From contig NW_022985067.1 of NCBI RefSeq assembly GCF_010015585.1, positions 397,514 to 461,513 of the forward strand: 64,000 nt of DNA, given 5' to 3'. The translations under genes were made by a program, and so were the position numbers. Positions 23,673 through 35,742 of this stretch are shown one piece after another. Under the pieces are notes generated by a model, which saw only the letters and a list, made by a program, of their open reading frames with translations, was not told where the DNA came from and searched no databases. How positions within the stretch are numbered: the first letter of the stretch is position 1; the number at the start of each line of letters is the position of its first letter. This stretch comes from Eremomyces bilateralis CBS 781.70. Taxonomy: Eukaryota; Ascomycota; Dothideomycetes; Eremomycetales; Eremomycetaceae.

Positions 23673-24364
23673 TTAGAAGAACTTGATGCCCTGCTGATCA
23701 TCACTTCCAAATATCTGCGCCTTTCCCTTCTTCACCAGAACCTGCAGTGACTTCTGCAACAACTCCATATCCATCCCATGGAATTCTACCACCCGTTAGC
23801 TTCTCCCTAGCTCAACACGCTCTATCTCAACCCCAGGGCACCTAAAAACATACCTTGCGACCTGGTAGCATCCCCCTCCGCCAACTCATATAACGTCAAC
23901 ACCGTCCCCCTCTGCGCCGTCGCGTCCACCCACGCCTCAATCAACCCCGCCCACTCCTCCGGCCGCCTCCAATAAACCCAACACCTCCCCTCCTCACCCC
24001 TCCCCTTCTTCCCCGTCCCATCCACCCACTCCGCGCGCTCTCCGCCCTCCGTTCCCGCCATCCACGCGATCACCTCCCGCGCATCGCGCAGCGCCAGCCG
24101 CTTGCCAAGCTTGCGGTTCCAAAAGAGGTCCGAGTCGAGGGCGTCGACGAGGGAGAGGGCGAAGAGGCGGTGGTGGCGGCAGTAGGATTGGATGAGGGTG
24201 CTCCAGGAGTGGAGCTGAGAGAGGCGGGTGGAGGCCGTGGGTTGGAGGGAGAAGAATGGGGGGTAGTGGTAGTGCGGGGGGAAGGGGAAGGCGGTGTTGG
24301 TGCTGGGGGGGGGGGGTGGGGGGGGGATGGAGGTGGGGTGGGGGGACGCGGCGGTGGTGGACAT
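23673..24364 (-). CDS. vps25: ESCRT-II subunit Vps25
   Basis: Component of the endosomal ESCRT-II complex that sorts ubiquitinated cargo into multivesicular bodies. Two exons, 24364-23854 and 23785-23673; 207 residues, close to yeast Vps25 (202). After a proline-rich lead (a G-rich run on the plus strand at 24305-24326), HYHYPPFFSLQPTASTRLSQ and SWSTLIQSYCRHHRLF are typical of the first winged helix. CWVYWRRPEEWAGLIEAWV marks the join to the second, and the second exon ends with LVKKGKAQIFG and GIKFF as in the family. An upstream in-frame start at 24517 was not used because it precedes the family start and lies in presumed leader. Confidence 0.94.
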
Positions 24365-24593
24365 GGTGGGGATATATTTGGATGTCTGATTTGGGATGGA
24401 AATTGAGCGGTTAGGGTCTACGAGTGTACATTCTGGGGAGTTCGGAGATTTATGTTGCGGTTGAGGAATATCAAAGATGGTGGACAAAGAAATGATGCCT
24501 TTCGTCACGTGATGCATTTACCAGAAGATTTCCGAGATGGCGGTCAAATGCTGTCCTAAATTATGCTACACGCTTCTAATTTCCCTCTATGGG

Positions 24594-26221
24594 TCATCTG
24601 AGTCGGACGAGCATCTTCTCCGCTCCCTCTAATAGGGACCGTACCTCTTCCGCACATCTCGCGATGACTGCTCCGTCAATGACCCTATGATCCCCGCTCC
24701 AACTGAACACCGCTTCTTCTTTTCTAACCAACTCGCCGTTTTCCCCAAACGCAGGGGTCACTCGAGCTCTCCCGACTCCAAGAATGGCGACTTGCGGGCC
24801 CACGATTACAGGAGCGACTGCCCCGCCACCGATGCTGCCGATGTTGCTCACCGTCATGGTCGCCCCGGAAAGGTCGTTGGCTGAAAGCTTGCCTTCTTTG
24901 GCAACTGCTGATAATCGTGATATCTCGGCCGCGATTGTTGCGATGCTTTGTGTCTGTACATTGCGGATAACGGGGACGAGAAGCCCCGAAGGTGTATCAA
25001 CCGCAACCCCGATATTGTGTGAAGCTTTGTGGATTAGAGAGGGACGAGAGGGGTTGCTCGTGGTGTCAAGGTGAGCATTTAGCTGGGGGAATGAAGTAAG
25101 CGCGAGGGAGACGGCTTTGACGATGAAAGCAAGGGGTGTGATCTTTTGGCTTGTCGTTGAGGTATTAAGTTTCCTCCGGAGCTGAGTCAGGCCCGTAAAG
25201 TCGACGTGATCCGTGTAGAGGAAGTGCGGAATCGAGAGGGAGTTGGTCATGACCTTGAACATCTGCTGCTGAATCATGCTTAACGGCACCGTCTTGTCCT
25301 CGGCCAGAACTCCCACTGGAGCTGTTCTTGTAGCACCCACAGTGTCGGATGGCGAGGCGGAATCCCTGGCGGCGATGAATTTCTGGATGTCGTCCTTCGT
25401 TACTCTGCCCTCTCTCCCGGATCCTTCTATTTCTGATATGTCGACTTTAAACTCCTTGCTAAGATGTCGAACCGCGGGCGTTGCCAGGGTCGCATGTTTT
25501 CTGCTGTCCATAGGCCGTGAAGCCGTCGACGATCCTACCGCACCGTTCTCCGTCGGAGTAGGTTGTAGCGACGCTCGAGAGGGCTCTTGCGATTGGGGTG
25601 GTTCCTTGGCTGCCGTATCCGTCTCTCCCGGGACTTGGGTGAGGGCCTCGTCTTCGGGCGAGACTTCGCTTTGGATATCGATGTCTACTAACGGCTGCAT
25701 ATATATGTTAGCAGATAGTCATGAAATCTCGGGACACGCTTGAGCCACACCTTTCCAACTTTCGCCATATCATCTGCCTCGTAGTGCAACTTCTTGATGA
25801 TGCCATCGAATCGGGATGTAATCTACACCTGTGAGTGTCGTATTCCCTCCTACCATTATTGGCTGCCGTACCTCTACCGACGCTTTGTCTGACTGGACTT
25901 CGCATATCTTGTCGAATTGCTCTACCCGTGCTCCTGGCTGCACAAACCACTGGATGATCTGACATTCGGTAATGCCTGGTGATGGATTAGTCTCAATCGA
26001 TTCTTCAGCTGGGGTAGATGAGACTTACCTTCGCCAATATCTGCCAGCAGATATGGCTTCACTACATATTGCCGTGAACTTCCATGAAACAAATGTCTCT
26101 CCGAGGGCTGACACGCTCCCGGTGCTGCAGTTTTGGGAATGCCTGTGGTCCGTAGTTGTGATAATGGTTGTCTTGACCGTCGTAGGACGCTATAAGCGAT
26201 ATTTGATGTCCTCGACGCCAT
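24594..26221 (-). CDS. Mitochondrial branched-chain 2-oxoacid dehydrogenase E2 (lipoyl acyltransferase)
   Basis: Core acyltransferase of the branched-chain ketoacid dehydrogenase complex in the mitochondrial matrix. Four exons: 26221-26029, 25975-25872, 25822-25751, 25694-24594; 489 residues. An N-terminal presequence rich in Arg/Ser is followed by the lipoyl domain (KPYLLADIGEGITECQ; lipoyl Lys95 in VQSDKASVE). A Pro/Ser linker leads to the E1/E3-binding domain (LATPAVRHLSKEFKVDISEI, GREGRVTKDDI) and then the catalytic domain with SWSGDHRVIDGA, His about residue 458. The IGEGITE/QSDKASVE type and single lipoyl domain favour the branched-chain complex over the pyruvate complex. It is divergent from the SAM carrier. 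Confidence 0.94.
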
Positions 26222-26515
26222 TGCAATTGTAAATTATTGTGTGTGAAGGACTTCATGTTCGGCAAACGCGCTCTGTATATCTTGAGTATGTCACTAACAA
26301 TCAAGGATGCAAACCCCAAGGTACAGCCGATGGTAGCCGTGTCTTTATCATCGCCGTCATGGTGGCCCGTGCACAGAAGTTATTCAGAGATGAGAGTTCG
26401 GACATTTGAAGATGAGATGAACTGCCGGTACCGGAGGAATATCAACCCAAGGTTGTCTTAAAGTAGCATCAATTGGTCTTTCAAGCGTGGTACTGCATCG
26501 TTTCTCTCCTTATCG

Positions 26516-27529
26516 ATGCAGTCCCAGAGTAACCCCCAGCACAAGCGACAATGGGTTGAGTCGCTATATATCCGGTCCCTTCTGGTACAGTTTACCAAAC
26601 GTCTCCAGCCCTATATCCTGCACCTACTAACGACCAAAGTGAAGGCTGGCGCAGTTGCGGGCACGACCACTGACCTATCCCTTTACCCCCTCGATACTCT
26701 AAAGACCCGCCTCCAATCATCCCAGGGCTTCGCCGCGGCAGGAGGCTTCCGAGGCCTCTTCAAGGGTGTCGGAGCCGCATTCGTCGGCTCCGCGCCAGGC
26801 GCGGCGCTCTTCTTCGTGACGTACGATTCCACGAAACGATATCTGCTGAAAGGGTCGGGCGAGCACAAGAGCCACGGAGCTCTGTCATGGATCCCGCCTA
26901 GTCTACGAGACCCGACCGCGCACATCGTCGCTGGAAGTCTTGGAGAGCTGGCAGCATGTACGGTCCGGGTGCCGACCGAGGTGGTCAAGCAGCGTGTACA
27001 GGCGTCGCAGCACCCGAGTTCGTTGTCATCTCTGGTCTTCATCCTGTCGAGATGGAGGCATGAAGGAATCGTACATGTCTGGAAGGAGATGTACCGAGGA
27101 TGGGGCATCACGGTCATGCGCGAAGTGCCGTTCACCATTATCCAGTTCCCGCTCTGGGAAGGATTCAAGTCTCGGTGGGTTCACAGGACTCGGGAGAAGT
27201 ACGTCGCGGCGCAGAATGCGAAGGGGGCGGTCATCGATCGAAATGTGCTAGAGGAACCGATATCCGCTGCCGCGTCTGCGATCTTCGGAACGCTTTCCGG
27301 TTCATTTGCGGCGGCTATGACGACGCCGTTGGACGTCATGAAGACAAGACTAATGCTTTCAAAGGAGAGGCGGACCTCCGCTTCGGTGTTGAAGCAAGTT
27401 CTTCGAGAGGAAGGATTCCGTGGGCTGTTCTCCGGTCTCGGGCCCCGTGTGATGTGGATTGGTGGAGGAGGATTTATCTTCCTAGGCAGCTATCAATGGG
27501 TTATCAATCAACTTGGAGGCGGAGAATAG
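26516..27529 (+). CDS. Mitochondrial S-adenosylmethionine carrier (Pet8-like)
   Basis: Inner-membrane carrier importing SAM into mitochondria. The three carrier signatures PLDTLKTRLQ, PTEVVKQRVQ and PLDVMKTRLM, one per repeat, are present. AGTTTDLSLYPLDT and MREVPFTIIQFPLWE are typical of the SAM branch. The region is open from 26516 to 27529, but I prefer two exons, 26516-26584 and 26645-27529 (317 residues). The 60-base segment 26585-26644 begins GTACAGT, contains a perfect TACTAAC branch site and ends AAG. Removing it gives YIRSLLAGAVAGTTTD, the usual start of helix 1; retaining it inserts 20 residues there. Confidence 0.92.
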   Translation: MQSQSNPQHKRQWVESLYIRSLLVQFTKRLQPYILHLLTTKVKAGAVAGTTTDLSLYPLDTLKTRLQSSQGFAAAGGFRGLFKGVGAAFVGSAPGAALFFVTYDSTKRYLLKGSGEHKSHGALSWIPPSLRDPTAHIVAGSLGELAACTVRVPTEVVKQRVQASQHPSSLSSLVFILSRWRHEGIVHVWKEMYRGWGITVMREVPFTIIQFPLWEGFKSRWVHRTREKYVAAQNAKGAVIDRNVLEEPISAAASAIFGTLSGSFAAAMTTPLDVMKTRLMLSKERRTSASVLKQVLREEGFRGLFSGLGPRVMWIGGGGFIFLGSYQWVINQLGGGE

Positions 27530-27757
27530 AGTAGAACATTCATCTCATGCTGATACATGAATATACGATCATGTCACCATGGAAGGCGTACAATGGACGT
27601 ATGCCCTTCATAGACCATAGCGTTCAGCTCGCGCTTATACATGATGTTCTATACCCAAAGCCCAGAGCGAACCCAACTGAGTAGAAGACCTCCGCCAACC
27701 TAGATCCTAAAAACACCCCCGCTACATAAACGAATTCAAATTCCCACCATGTCATGA

Positions 27758-30700
27758 TCATGCCGTCTTCTTCGAAGGATTCCGTCGCCGCCACTTCACC
27801 GTCGCCGACGCATCCACGTAATCATCCTCTTCAACGATCGACTTCTCAGGACCCAGGCTTATGATCTTCACCTGATTGGCAAATCCAACGCCGACACTCC
27901 ACTTTCCCAGCCGTGCCATCGGGCCGGGACGCGATACAAATAGCCCATCAGATACAGGCTTGGTTCTCGATTTGCCCTCCTCCTGGTTCAGCGGCGATGT
28001 TTGGAACTCTCCAGAGGATGAGATCGTCCACACTTCCCATGGCGCCGATAGAATGCGAGAAGAGTTCGGAAGCACTGCGCGGTTGTTGGATCGAAGGCGG
28101 TATTTCGGTGCGCTGGCGGAGTGAGGCAGCGGGATTTTATCGGATTGCATGGCGGAAGTGGTGGAAGCGCTGCCTATCTTGTCGCCGTTCGTCATGGGTT
28201 TTCGCCGTAATCCCACGAGCGACTTGTCAGAGGTGGCTTCCCATGCACCCGGGCACGGAATGGTGTGCACGGCTTCCGTTGCATCGCCAAGGCCCTTACA
28301 CGACTTCTGCGACGGATTCGTCGCGTCCCGAAGACAAATCAGAGCAGACTCCCCGCCCTTTGCGGTGAAGGTGTGGAACCTGCAACGGTCCTCGACCGCG
28401 TCGGCGTATGCGATGCAGATGGAGTGCACCGCCGTACCACCACATGAATGACACGATCGTCGCTGTGAATGTAGAAATCGGAAGGACGACATTTTAATCT
28501 TCCCGAAATGAAGAATTTCGATTTCGCTCAGCGTGGAAGAATCGCATACGATGACCTTGTCGGCGGCCAAGACTGCACACAACCCAAGCGCGCTGATGCT
28601 GACCGTAGCTCGTGGCCGGTAATCTGGATTGATAGCTGTAGTCAGGGGGCTGGAGCCCCAAGAACCGTTCGCGTCTCTGCATGCGACGAGCGTCTCTCCT
28701 TTCTGGGTGGTGATAAGCAGTCGCGGATGCTGTGATGGCCGGGATATGAGAGTCGAAGAAATAATCCGGCCGTCGTAGACTCGGTGAGATGGTCGAATGG
28801 ACGATTGCACCGGATCGATTTCAACAAGCCAGCCCGACGGTGTGACTGTCAAGAGAATGATAGCGCCAACATCGTCATGCGAAATCGTTGCAAACTGGAA
28901 GGTGCACAGGGGGAAATGAGGGAGATCGAGTCGGCATATCCAAGATATTCCTCTCCGTGGGATGCTCCAGATGGCAATTGACCCGCTCTCGGCGCACATG
29001 GCAATCCACGTTCCGGTATCGTCAATCGAGCAGGCCACGATGGGCCAAAGAGGAGGGACCACGGCCATGGTGGCAATAGCGTGCTGGCTGTATTCGCCGC
29101 TTTTGACGTCGTATATGTGGATCGTTACAAGGCGATCAAGCGAGATCGAAACGAAATGGCCTTTCCGGGAGCTGACCAGCTTCGTGACGTCTAGAGAGTG
29201 TATAATCGGCAAGGAGTTGAAAGTGAAGAGTCGATCCTCAATTTCGACGAGCTCCAAGTCATCCTCAGGGAGCTCTTTGAACAGTAAGTAGTTCATCAGC
29301 AAGGTTATCACGGCGATGGCGAACACAAGACTAATTGTGAAGTGGAAGACATGCTCGGATACGGCTTCCTGGATAGTCGTCAAAATGGAGTGATTTTGCT
29401 CGACTTCCGCATACCGATTGGCTCCGGCGAGCACCACAAACAACGGATCATATACTCGGGCCAAGAAGCTATATCCTCCAGGCTTAACAAATCCCACCAC
29501 TTCCCTCGCGGTTGCATAGTCTTGCATTCGGAGCCATGCCGCTGGGGTCCTGGCTTGGTTGATAGGAGCAGGTGTCGGATGAGCCAAAGGATGGGATGTA
29601 TTGCGGCTCGAAAAGACCCATCGAACAAGCTTGAGTATTGAGGCGGGACGGGCAGGATAATCAAAATGCCCATTAAGCGCTAAAACGAAGCAAATCGTCA
29701 CCGCAGACCCAGCAATCCGAGTGCTGAACGGTAGCTTGCCTGCAAAGAGTTCCACAAGCCAGTACTTCCGTTCATGCGCCCCTTGTTTTGGCGGTGTGTT
29801 GCCGATAGTAACTTTATCAAGCGAGTCCTGAAGCTCGATTCTCCGGATGTCGACGCTAAGGACTGCGACCAAGAAGGTCAAATGGAACATGAAGTCGAAG
29901 ATAAGGGCGACTGCGGCATATGCGCAGAAGGCCGAGACACCAGGAGATACGACTTTCGAGAGCAACCACAGCACACAGAGGTTCTGAAATGCGGCAGCTA
30001 GGGACAGATGCCCGACATCGCCAAGGGCATTTGCAACTCGGACAATAGCTGAGGTTTGTGGCGGCAACGCGAACACGGCATTTATTAGACGAAACCTGAA
30101 AACGTTAGGATGGACATAATCCAGATACAAGTTGACAACAAGATTCAAGACGGACATATTCTCCAAACCTAGAATGACAACGACGAAAGGATATACTTCA
30201 CGCGGGATCCGTGCTAAATCGATTTTCAACAACCCGCAGATCGTGAAACTGGCAACAATGGATACTCCGATCTACTCTCAAGTTAGTAAGCAGATTACAT
30301 GACGAGACCCAGCAGCATACCTCCGTGACGATCGCCAGCACCAGTCCAAATCGACTCTTAACCGCCTTTTGATTGCCCAGGCTGATTGTAAGGTACACTG
30401 CCGTCAAGAGATACGCAACCGCAAGCATAAAATCGTCATTAAAACTCAACGGCTGAAACGTAAACTCGTACAACTGGCTTCCTGTAACGTTCCCGTCTGA
30501 AGGGTAGAAGGTCAAGCGCCCTGCGGATTCGTTGACCAGAGCCTTCATCCGCTCTTCCCACTGTTGTTCGGTGGCGCTCCCCGACCGGTCAAAGAAAGTG
30601 ACCACCAGCGCGTCGGCTGCAGCCAGACGGTCCTTCACGAACAATTTTCCCGCAAAAACCGAGGTTGGTCGAAGAGTGAAGTTGAGATAGGTCTGGCACT

Positions 30701-31322
30701 GGCTCTGGCTGTTGATGGTCGCTAGGATGTCGTCGTCGGACCGGATCGCTGCGGACGAGCAGTTCCAAAACATCAGCGGTGAGTGGATGCCCCAGGAAAG
30801 GGACAGGGGATTGTCGAATTCGGTGGCTCCATCGAAAACTCCTTGGCCAGACTCCATATCGTTGCCATAGGGAGCTCCGACGAGATGCTCTTGCACGTCC
30901 AATGCCTCCAACAGCAACTCCTTTTCCAGCGCCCTCATATAGCTCCCATGGACCCACACCTGTCGCACTTCCACATCGGCTTTGACATCCGGACGCCCTT
31001 CATACGCCTTCGCAGATGTCCAGACGTGGTGCGGCAGCTTCCGAAAGCCGGCCGTTGGGTTGTCGTAGAGGAAGAACACCGGGTAGCAGAGCAACACCGC
31101 AATCGCGACCGAGAAGAGAATCCATTGTAGCCAGTGACGCGCAGCGCCGGCCCCGTACCGATAGAAAGTTTTCCGGATCGGGTGATTCGAGCTCAGATGA
31201 GGTGGTTCAGTGGTTCTGGCGACGAGGTTAGATAGTGCGATCGCAGTGTAAGTATGCGGCTGCTGCGGCATATCGCAAAGGAATACTCACCCTCGGAATG
31301 GGTAGAGAAGATACCAAATCAT
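27758..31322 (-). CDS. SREBP cleavage-activating protein Scap (ScpA-like)
   Basis: ER/Golgi membrane sensor that pairs with SREBP (SrbA) to control sterol and hypoxia responses. Three exons: 31322-31291, 31215-30321, 30271-27758; 1146 residues. The 32-base first exon encodes MIWYLLYPFRG, the conserved start of fungal Scap, joined in frame to TTEPP. One transmembrane helix (about 40-60) is followed by a luminal loop, then a sterol-sensing domain of several helices (about 265-440, with YPFVVVILGLENM). A second membrane span near LVFAIAVITLLMNYLLF leads to a cytosolic WD-repeat C-terminus starting about IEDRLFTFNSLPI. A start at 31271 inside the first intron would lose the conserved N-terminus. 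Confidence 0.94.
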
Positions 31323-31785
31323 ACGGAATGGTGTGCAGGATTGAGTCCACACCTCGCGACTCGAGCATTTGTGCACGAAGTGGTGCAAAAGGTAATAATT
31401 AGGAATGGTCAGGCGACGAAGCCGGCACCAGGGCGGCGAAACCCACTCCAACCCCAATTACGTAGTGGTCTGAACTAGGATTCGTATCGATCGATCGGGT
31501 AAGACATACGTAGTACGGAATACGGTAACGATTCCCGTAATCCTGTGTCTCTCGGCCCGTGAACTATTTATCTAGTGTGGTGAGTGGTCAAACTCCGCGG
31601 ACTCGGGATCTCATTCGGAAATCCCGAAGAATGGTCGAGTCCCGATTCTCGAAACTTTAAATCAGATTCGTGAATGCTAAGATCGCTCTCGGCAATGGAG
31701 GAAGTACCTACGGAAGTAGAAATATGCATCGTTGAATAATGAATCGAGTGGAGGGAGCCGATATCGATGATTTAATTAGAGGCGC

Positions 31786-32072
31786 TACGGAGGTCCATTT
31801 CAAAAGTTATTGCTCGCCAAGGAAGTGGCATGATTATATAAGCAGTTTCGAGAGCCTATGCCACGGGCACTGGACTGCCTATAAACGGGGCATTTAATTC
31901 AAGTCTTATTATAGAGCCTAATTCGAGGCAAGGGCGCCGGGCATTCGATTTACTGCGCCTAGTACCCGCCCGTTGGCTAGGCACCCTACTGCCCGTGCGA
32001 TCGGCTTTCGAACGGCTTATATAATCAAGCCCCTTTCTTGGCGAGCAATAACTTTTGAAATGGGCCTCCGTA
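31786..32072. mobile_element. Non-autonomous inverted-repeat element (MITE-like), about 287 bp
   Basis: Two arms of about 58 bp are inverted copies of each other with few mismatches: 31786-31843 and 32015-32072. Both contain CATTTCAAAAGTTATTGCTC in the appropriate orientation and end CGGAGG/CCTCCG. A TA dinucleotide borders each end, as expected for a Tc1/mariner-type target duplication. The 171-bp middle has no open frame of note. Whether it belongs to a known family cannot be told here. Confidence 0.7.
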
Positions 32073-32194
32073 CTGCAGCTATCTTAATTCTTAGCGCCTG
32101 GCTTTGTTCATGGTCGGCTGGCGTTTGACTGGCGCCGATAGCCATGATGCGCGAAACCCTTTTGGGCACAATGGCGTTCGGGGAACCCTTAAGG

Positions 32195-32228
32195 CTCAAG
32201 ACTCAAGACTCAAGACTCAAGACTCAAG
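32195..32228. repeat. CTCAAGA tandem repeat (about 4.9 copies)
   Basis: Perfect 7-bp tandem units over 34 bp in non-coding DNA, with further single CTCAAG copies just downstream. Confidence 0.9.
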
Positions 32229-33227
32229 GGCTCAATCTTGGGACCTCAAGATAGAATATTGGCGACATAAAATGCTAGGATAGAAAAGGAGTAATTAGCC
32301 ATTGTTCATGTGAGATAAATAGCGGTTTCGCTCAATCAGGTGATTAATGCAGCGACACAGTGGGAAAACACCATTAGATTCCAAAAGAGCGTAGATAGAT
32401 TAACCTTGATCCTGAAGAGCCGGATCCTACGAAAACAGGCTGTTCCTGCAACTATTTTATATGGTTTACAATGGTGATCTTTTCCCTAAGAAGGGAAAGA
32501 ATAGGTGTATAGAATCGAATACGGAATGAAGTCGTGGGGAAACGCCAAGAAACACAGATATTCTGTGACAGTTCAAACCCGATTTGGAGTTCGGACGGTT
32601 AAGGGGGCTTTCTCGTTTGGGATGTGGGAAAGGCTATGGTACCAGACTGCAGGCTCCGATCGGGAAGATCTTCTAGCAAGATTGAAGTCAATAATACCGA
32701 TTACGATTACCGGATATATTGAAGTAACGTTGATGGAGAAGAGGGGGATTGAAGCTGCAATCAACTGAGCGGATCACAGTGATGCTCCGAGACCTTTTTC
32801 TCGCTCCAATGGCAAACAAATCAGTCATACCAGTTGCGATGGTCCTTTCCGATGTTCTTCATATCAAATCCAAGAGTAATCTAGACTCGCCATTGATCAC
32901 CGTCTTTTGTTCCAAGAGGCATGCTTTACCTCTTCTATCCTGAGAACCCAAGATGCGCTATGGACACATACCGGTAAGTAAGTAAGCTGGCTAATGTACA
33001 GTACTGTACTTAGGATTCCAATGCCATGTCTCCATCCTCATCGTTCTTTATGCGCCTGCTCGTTCGCAGCGCGGTCCCGTCGAATGAATGCAAGACGACT
33101 ATCCTCGCAAACGGCCAAAGACTCCTAATTACGGTCGATCAAGCCGGTGTCAAGCTGTCATCCTTCCTAAAGGTTTCTCCACGTATAACGATGCCTCCTA
33201 GCGTTGTAAGGCTGCCCAATCGATATT

Positions 33228-34451
33228 TCAGTCGTCATCCTCCATGGTTTCGTCATCGCCTGCACTTTCATCATCTTCCCAGTCCTCGTCCTCATCCTCG
33301 TCCTCATCTGCATCCGGCTGCCCAGCCAGCGCGGTCCCCAGCTCCTGCAAGATCTCCTCCGCATGCTCCTTGAGCCTATCATCCTCATAGTCCACAAAGT
33401 TAAAAAGCCGTAAACACTCCACCAGACACTTCTTGCTCCGTCGTAGCAACGGCAGCGTCCCCTCGCTCACCGGCGCCGATCCCTGCAGCTCACGGTCGGC
33501 GAAGAGCTTGTAGCACCATCCGCACAGATACCACGCCTCCACGCTGCTATCGTCCTCGGCCACGAGCCGGTCCAGCACCTCGCTCGCTTCCTCGAACATG
33601 TCCACTTCCATCAGCAGGCGAGCGAGGCTGATGCGGGCAGGGAATTCCGGGACATCGGGATCCTCGGGCCGCAGATCTTTCCAGATGTCGATGCTTTTGG
33701 AGAGATACTCTCGCGCTTCGGGTTTCTTCGTCTGCGATATCCGCACCGACGCGACCGTTTGCAAAACTTCGGGTCGGTCGGGGCCGATTAGAAGGGCTTC
33801 TGATACGGCTCGTTCGCATTGTTGCTCGGCTTCAGCGTCGTCGAATCTGCAGGCGCGGGATTAGTCAACTAGAATAACAAATCCGATCATCCGCACGTAC
33901 GACAAGTCCGTCATGAACACCTCCGCAATGCCACACAGCGCCGACGCCAACTTGTGTCGCTTCTCATGCGCCGCCGCGCCCGCCTCCTCGCCCGGTAAAC
34001 CCGACAACTCCGCGATCTGCCTCCTTAACACCTCCGCCCCCTTCTCAAACCACCCGATGCTCTCCATCCCCCCTTCCTCACTCAACTGCGCCAACCAGAG
34101 GAACTTCTCCGCGCCGCCTCCTTGCGACTCGGGGATGGACCCGTCGGGGTCCGCTTCGGTCGCGAGGGTGAAGTATTCCCTCGCTTCGTCCACCAGCCCG
34201 AGTTCCACGCAGATTTCTCCGAGTAGTGTGAGCGCGGGGAGCGCGGCGGAGGACTGTTCGGGGGTTTGGAGCTGCTTGTATGCCTTCATGGCAGATTTGA
34301 GCGCCGCGGTCGGGTCCCCCGTCTGCAATGATGCTGTCGCATGTTCCAAAAGCTCTTGCGCAGGTGGTTGAGGCCGTTCGGACGATTCGCCGGCCGCCTT
34401 GCCGTTCCGCCTGCCTTTTCTGCCCTTCGATGAAGGCTTCGTTTTCGCCAT
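33228..34451 (-). CDS. TPR chaperone of ribosomal protein L4 (Acl4-like)
   Basis: Likely dedicated assembly chaperone that carries newly made Rpl4 to pre-60S particles. Two exons, 34451-33901 and 33846-33228; 389 residues. A Lys/Arg-rich start (KTKPSSKGRKGRRNGK) is followed by tetratricopeptide-type helices (ALTLLGEICVELGLVDEAREYF; ISLARLLMEVDMFEEASEVL; EAWYLCGWCYKLF). The strongly acidic tail (DADEDEDEDEDWEDDES) is a family hallmark. An upstream in-frame ATG at 34478 would add nine residues. It is divergent from Atp10. Confidence 0.88.
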
Positions 34452-34758
34452 TGTCGACGGATTACTTCCAATGGCCAATCGCGAGATATGTAGTGAACGC
34501 TTTGAATTATATTTACTCCGGTTATCCTGTCGAAATCGAAGACACCAGTGTTGTGCCTAAGGAAAATCACGGTTGTCGAGGTTGCTGTGGTTTGTTGTCT
34601 CGAATATAAAAATTTCGGTTGACGTAGGACGGCGTCCATCTGGGTGAGCAAGGGTCCCCAACCCAATGTGAACCCCATCTCCACCTTCAATTCATATCAC
34701 ATAATATGATAATCGATTCTTCCGCAAATTTTCGAAACACATCCCATCATCGAATGCC
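34452..34758. other. Divergent promoter region (Acl4 / Atp10)
   Basis: 307 bp between divergent starts; no coding signal. Presumed bidirectional promoter of two assembly factors. Confidence 0.6.
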
Positions 34759-35742
34759 ATGAAGCGGAGCGCCCAACGCACACTCGCCCTACCATGGGCA
34801 TACCGGCTCCCAGGGCTCTGCCGGACATGCCAACTCCGCGCCTTCGCTTCCGCACCTCCTCCGAACTCCACGCCCACCAGCCCTCCCAAACCCGTCTATA
34901 GCCCGCCCCCGCGCATCAAAGCCTGGACGAAGCAGGCGGACGAAGATGATTTCGTCCCGAAAATCCTGGGGGCGCCCATTGGGCAGCGAGCATCGCCGAG
35001 GCCGCTGCACGAGCAGGCGCCGATAGCGAAACTTTCGGCGCAGGAACGGAACCTGGAATCGCGGCAGGAATTGTATGGGGTCTATACCCGGGCTATGTGC
35101 TGACATGATTGAACTGGATGCTTACGCTATTCTAGAGTTAAGGAGTTGTCGAAGAGCTACTTTCGCGACCGGACGAATACGAAATACCACAAGGGGAAGA
35201 CATTCCTCGCGAACCCGCAGATCTTCAAACCCGGACCTGCGCTGTATTTCCCGAACATCCGCGGCACGACATTGGACGCGCCCAAGGTGCTGTCGGACAC
35301 CACGTCGGTTCTCCGAGGCAAGGTCTCCGTGGTCACGATCTTCAAGAGCCAGTGGGCGGTTTCACAGGTGGAGTCGTTCGTCGGGAAGAAGCAGAACCCT
35401 GACGTCCACGCACTACTAGACGACCCTCGCGCACAGCTGGTCGAGATCAACGTGGAAACGAATTATGCGCGGGCCTTGATTCAGCGGCTGTTCCTCGGGA
35501 ATCTCAAAGGCGAGCGGAAAAGGGAGGACTGGAAGAACTACTTCTTCTTGCGCGAAGGCATCCCGGATAACCTTCGGGAAGCGATCGGGTATATCAATGG
35601 AGAGGTGGGCTACGTGTATCTAGTGGATGAGAATTGCAAGATCAGATGGGCGGCGAGTGCGGAGGCGGAAGGAGACGAGTCACAGTATCTCGTGAAAGGC
35701 CTGAAGCGATTGTTGGGGGACGTGGCGCCCGCATCGTCGTAG
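34759..35742 (+). CDS. atp10: Mitochondrial ATP synthase assembly factor Atp10
   Basis: Inner-membrane factor needed to assemble subunit 6 (Atp6) into the F0 sector. Two exons, 34759-35072 and 35136-35742; 306 residues. The N-terminus is a basic mitochondrial presequence (MKRSAQRTLALPWAYRLPG). Conserved stretches include YFRDRTNTKYHKGKTFLANP, ALYFPNIRGTTL, VTIFKSQWAV and the C-terminal GEVGYVYLVDENCKIRWAA. The intron starts at GTATGG and ends TTCTAG; joining gives SRQELVKELSKSYF in frame. Confidence 0.94.

Larger units (their letters stand above)
31323..33227. other. 1.9-kb gene-free stretch with inverted-repeat element
   Basis: Lies upstream of Scap and downstream of Acl4. It holds a TA-flanked inverted-repeat element (31786-32072) and a 7-bp tandem tract (32195-32228). 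Open frames such as 32505-32768 show no known domain. Confidence 0.6.

Noticed and set aside
24305-24326. Long G run that might form a quadruplex
   Set aside because: On the coding strand it is the poly-proline run of Vps25; no reason to claim a structural role.
32505-32768. 87-codon plus-strand frame
   Set aside because: No recognisable domain, no splice context and no start context; not called as a gene.
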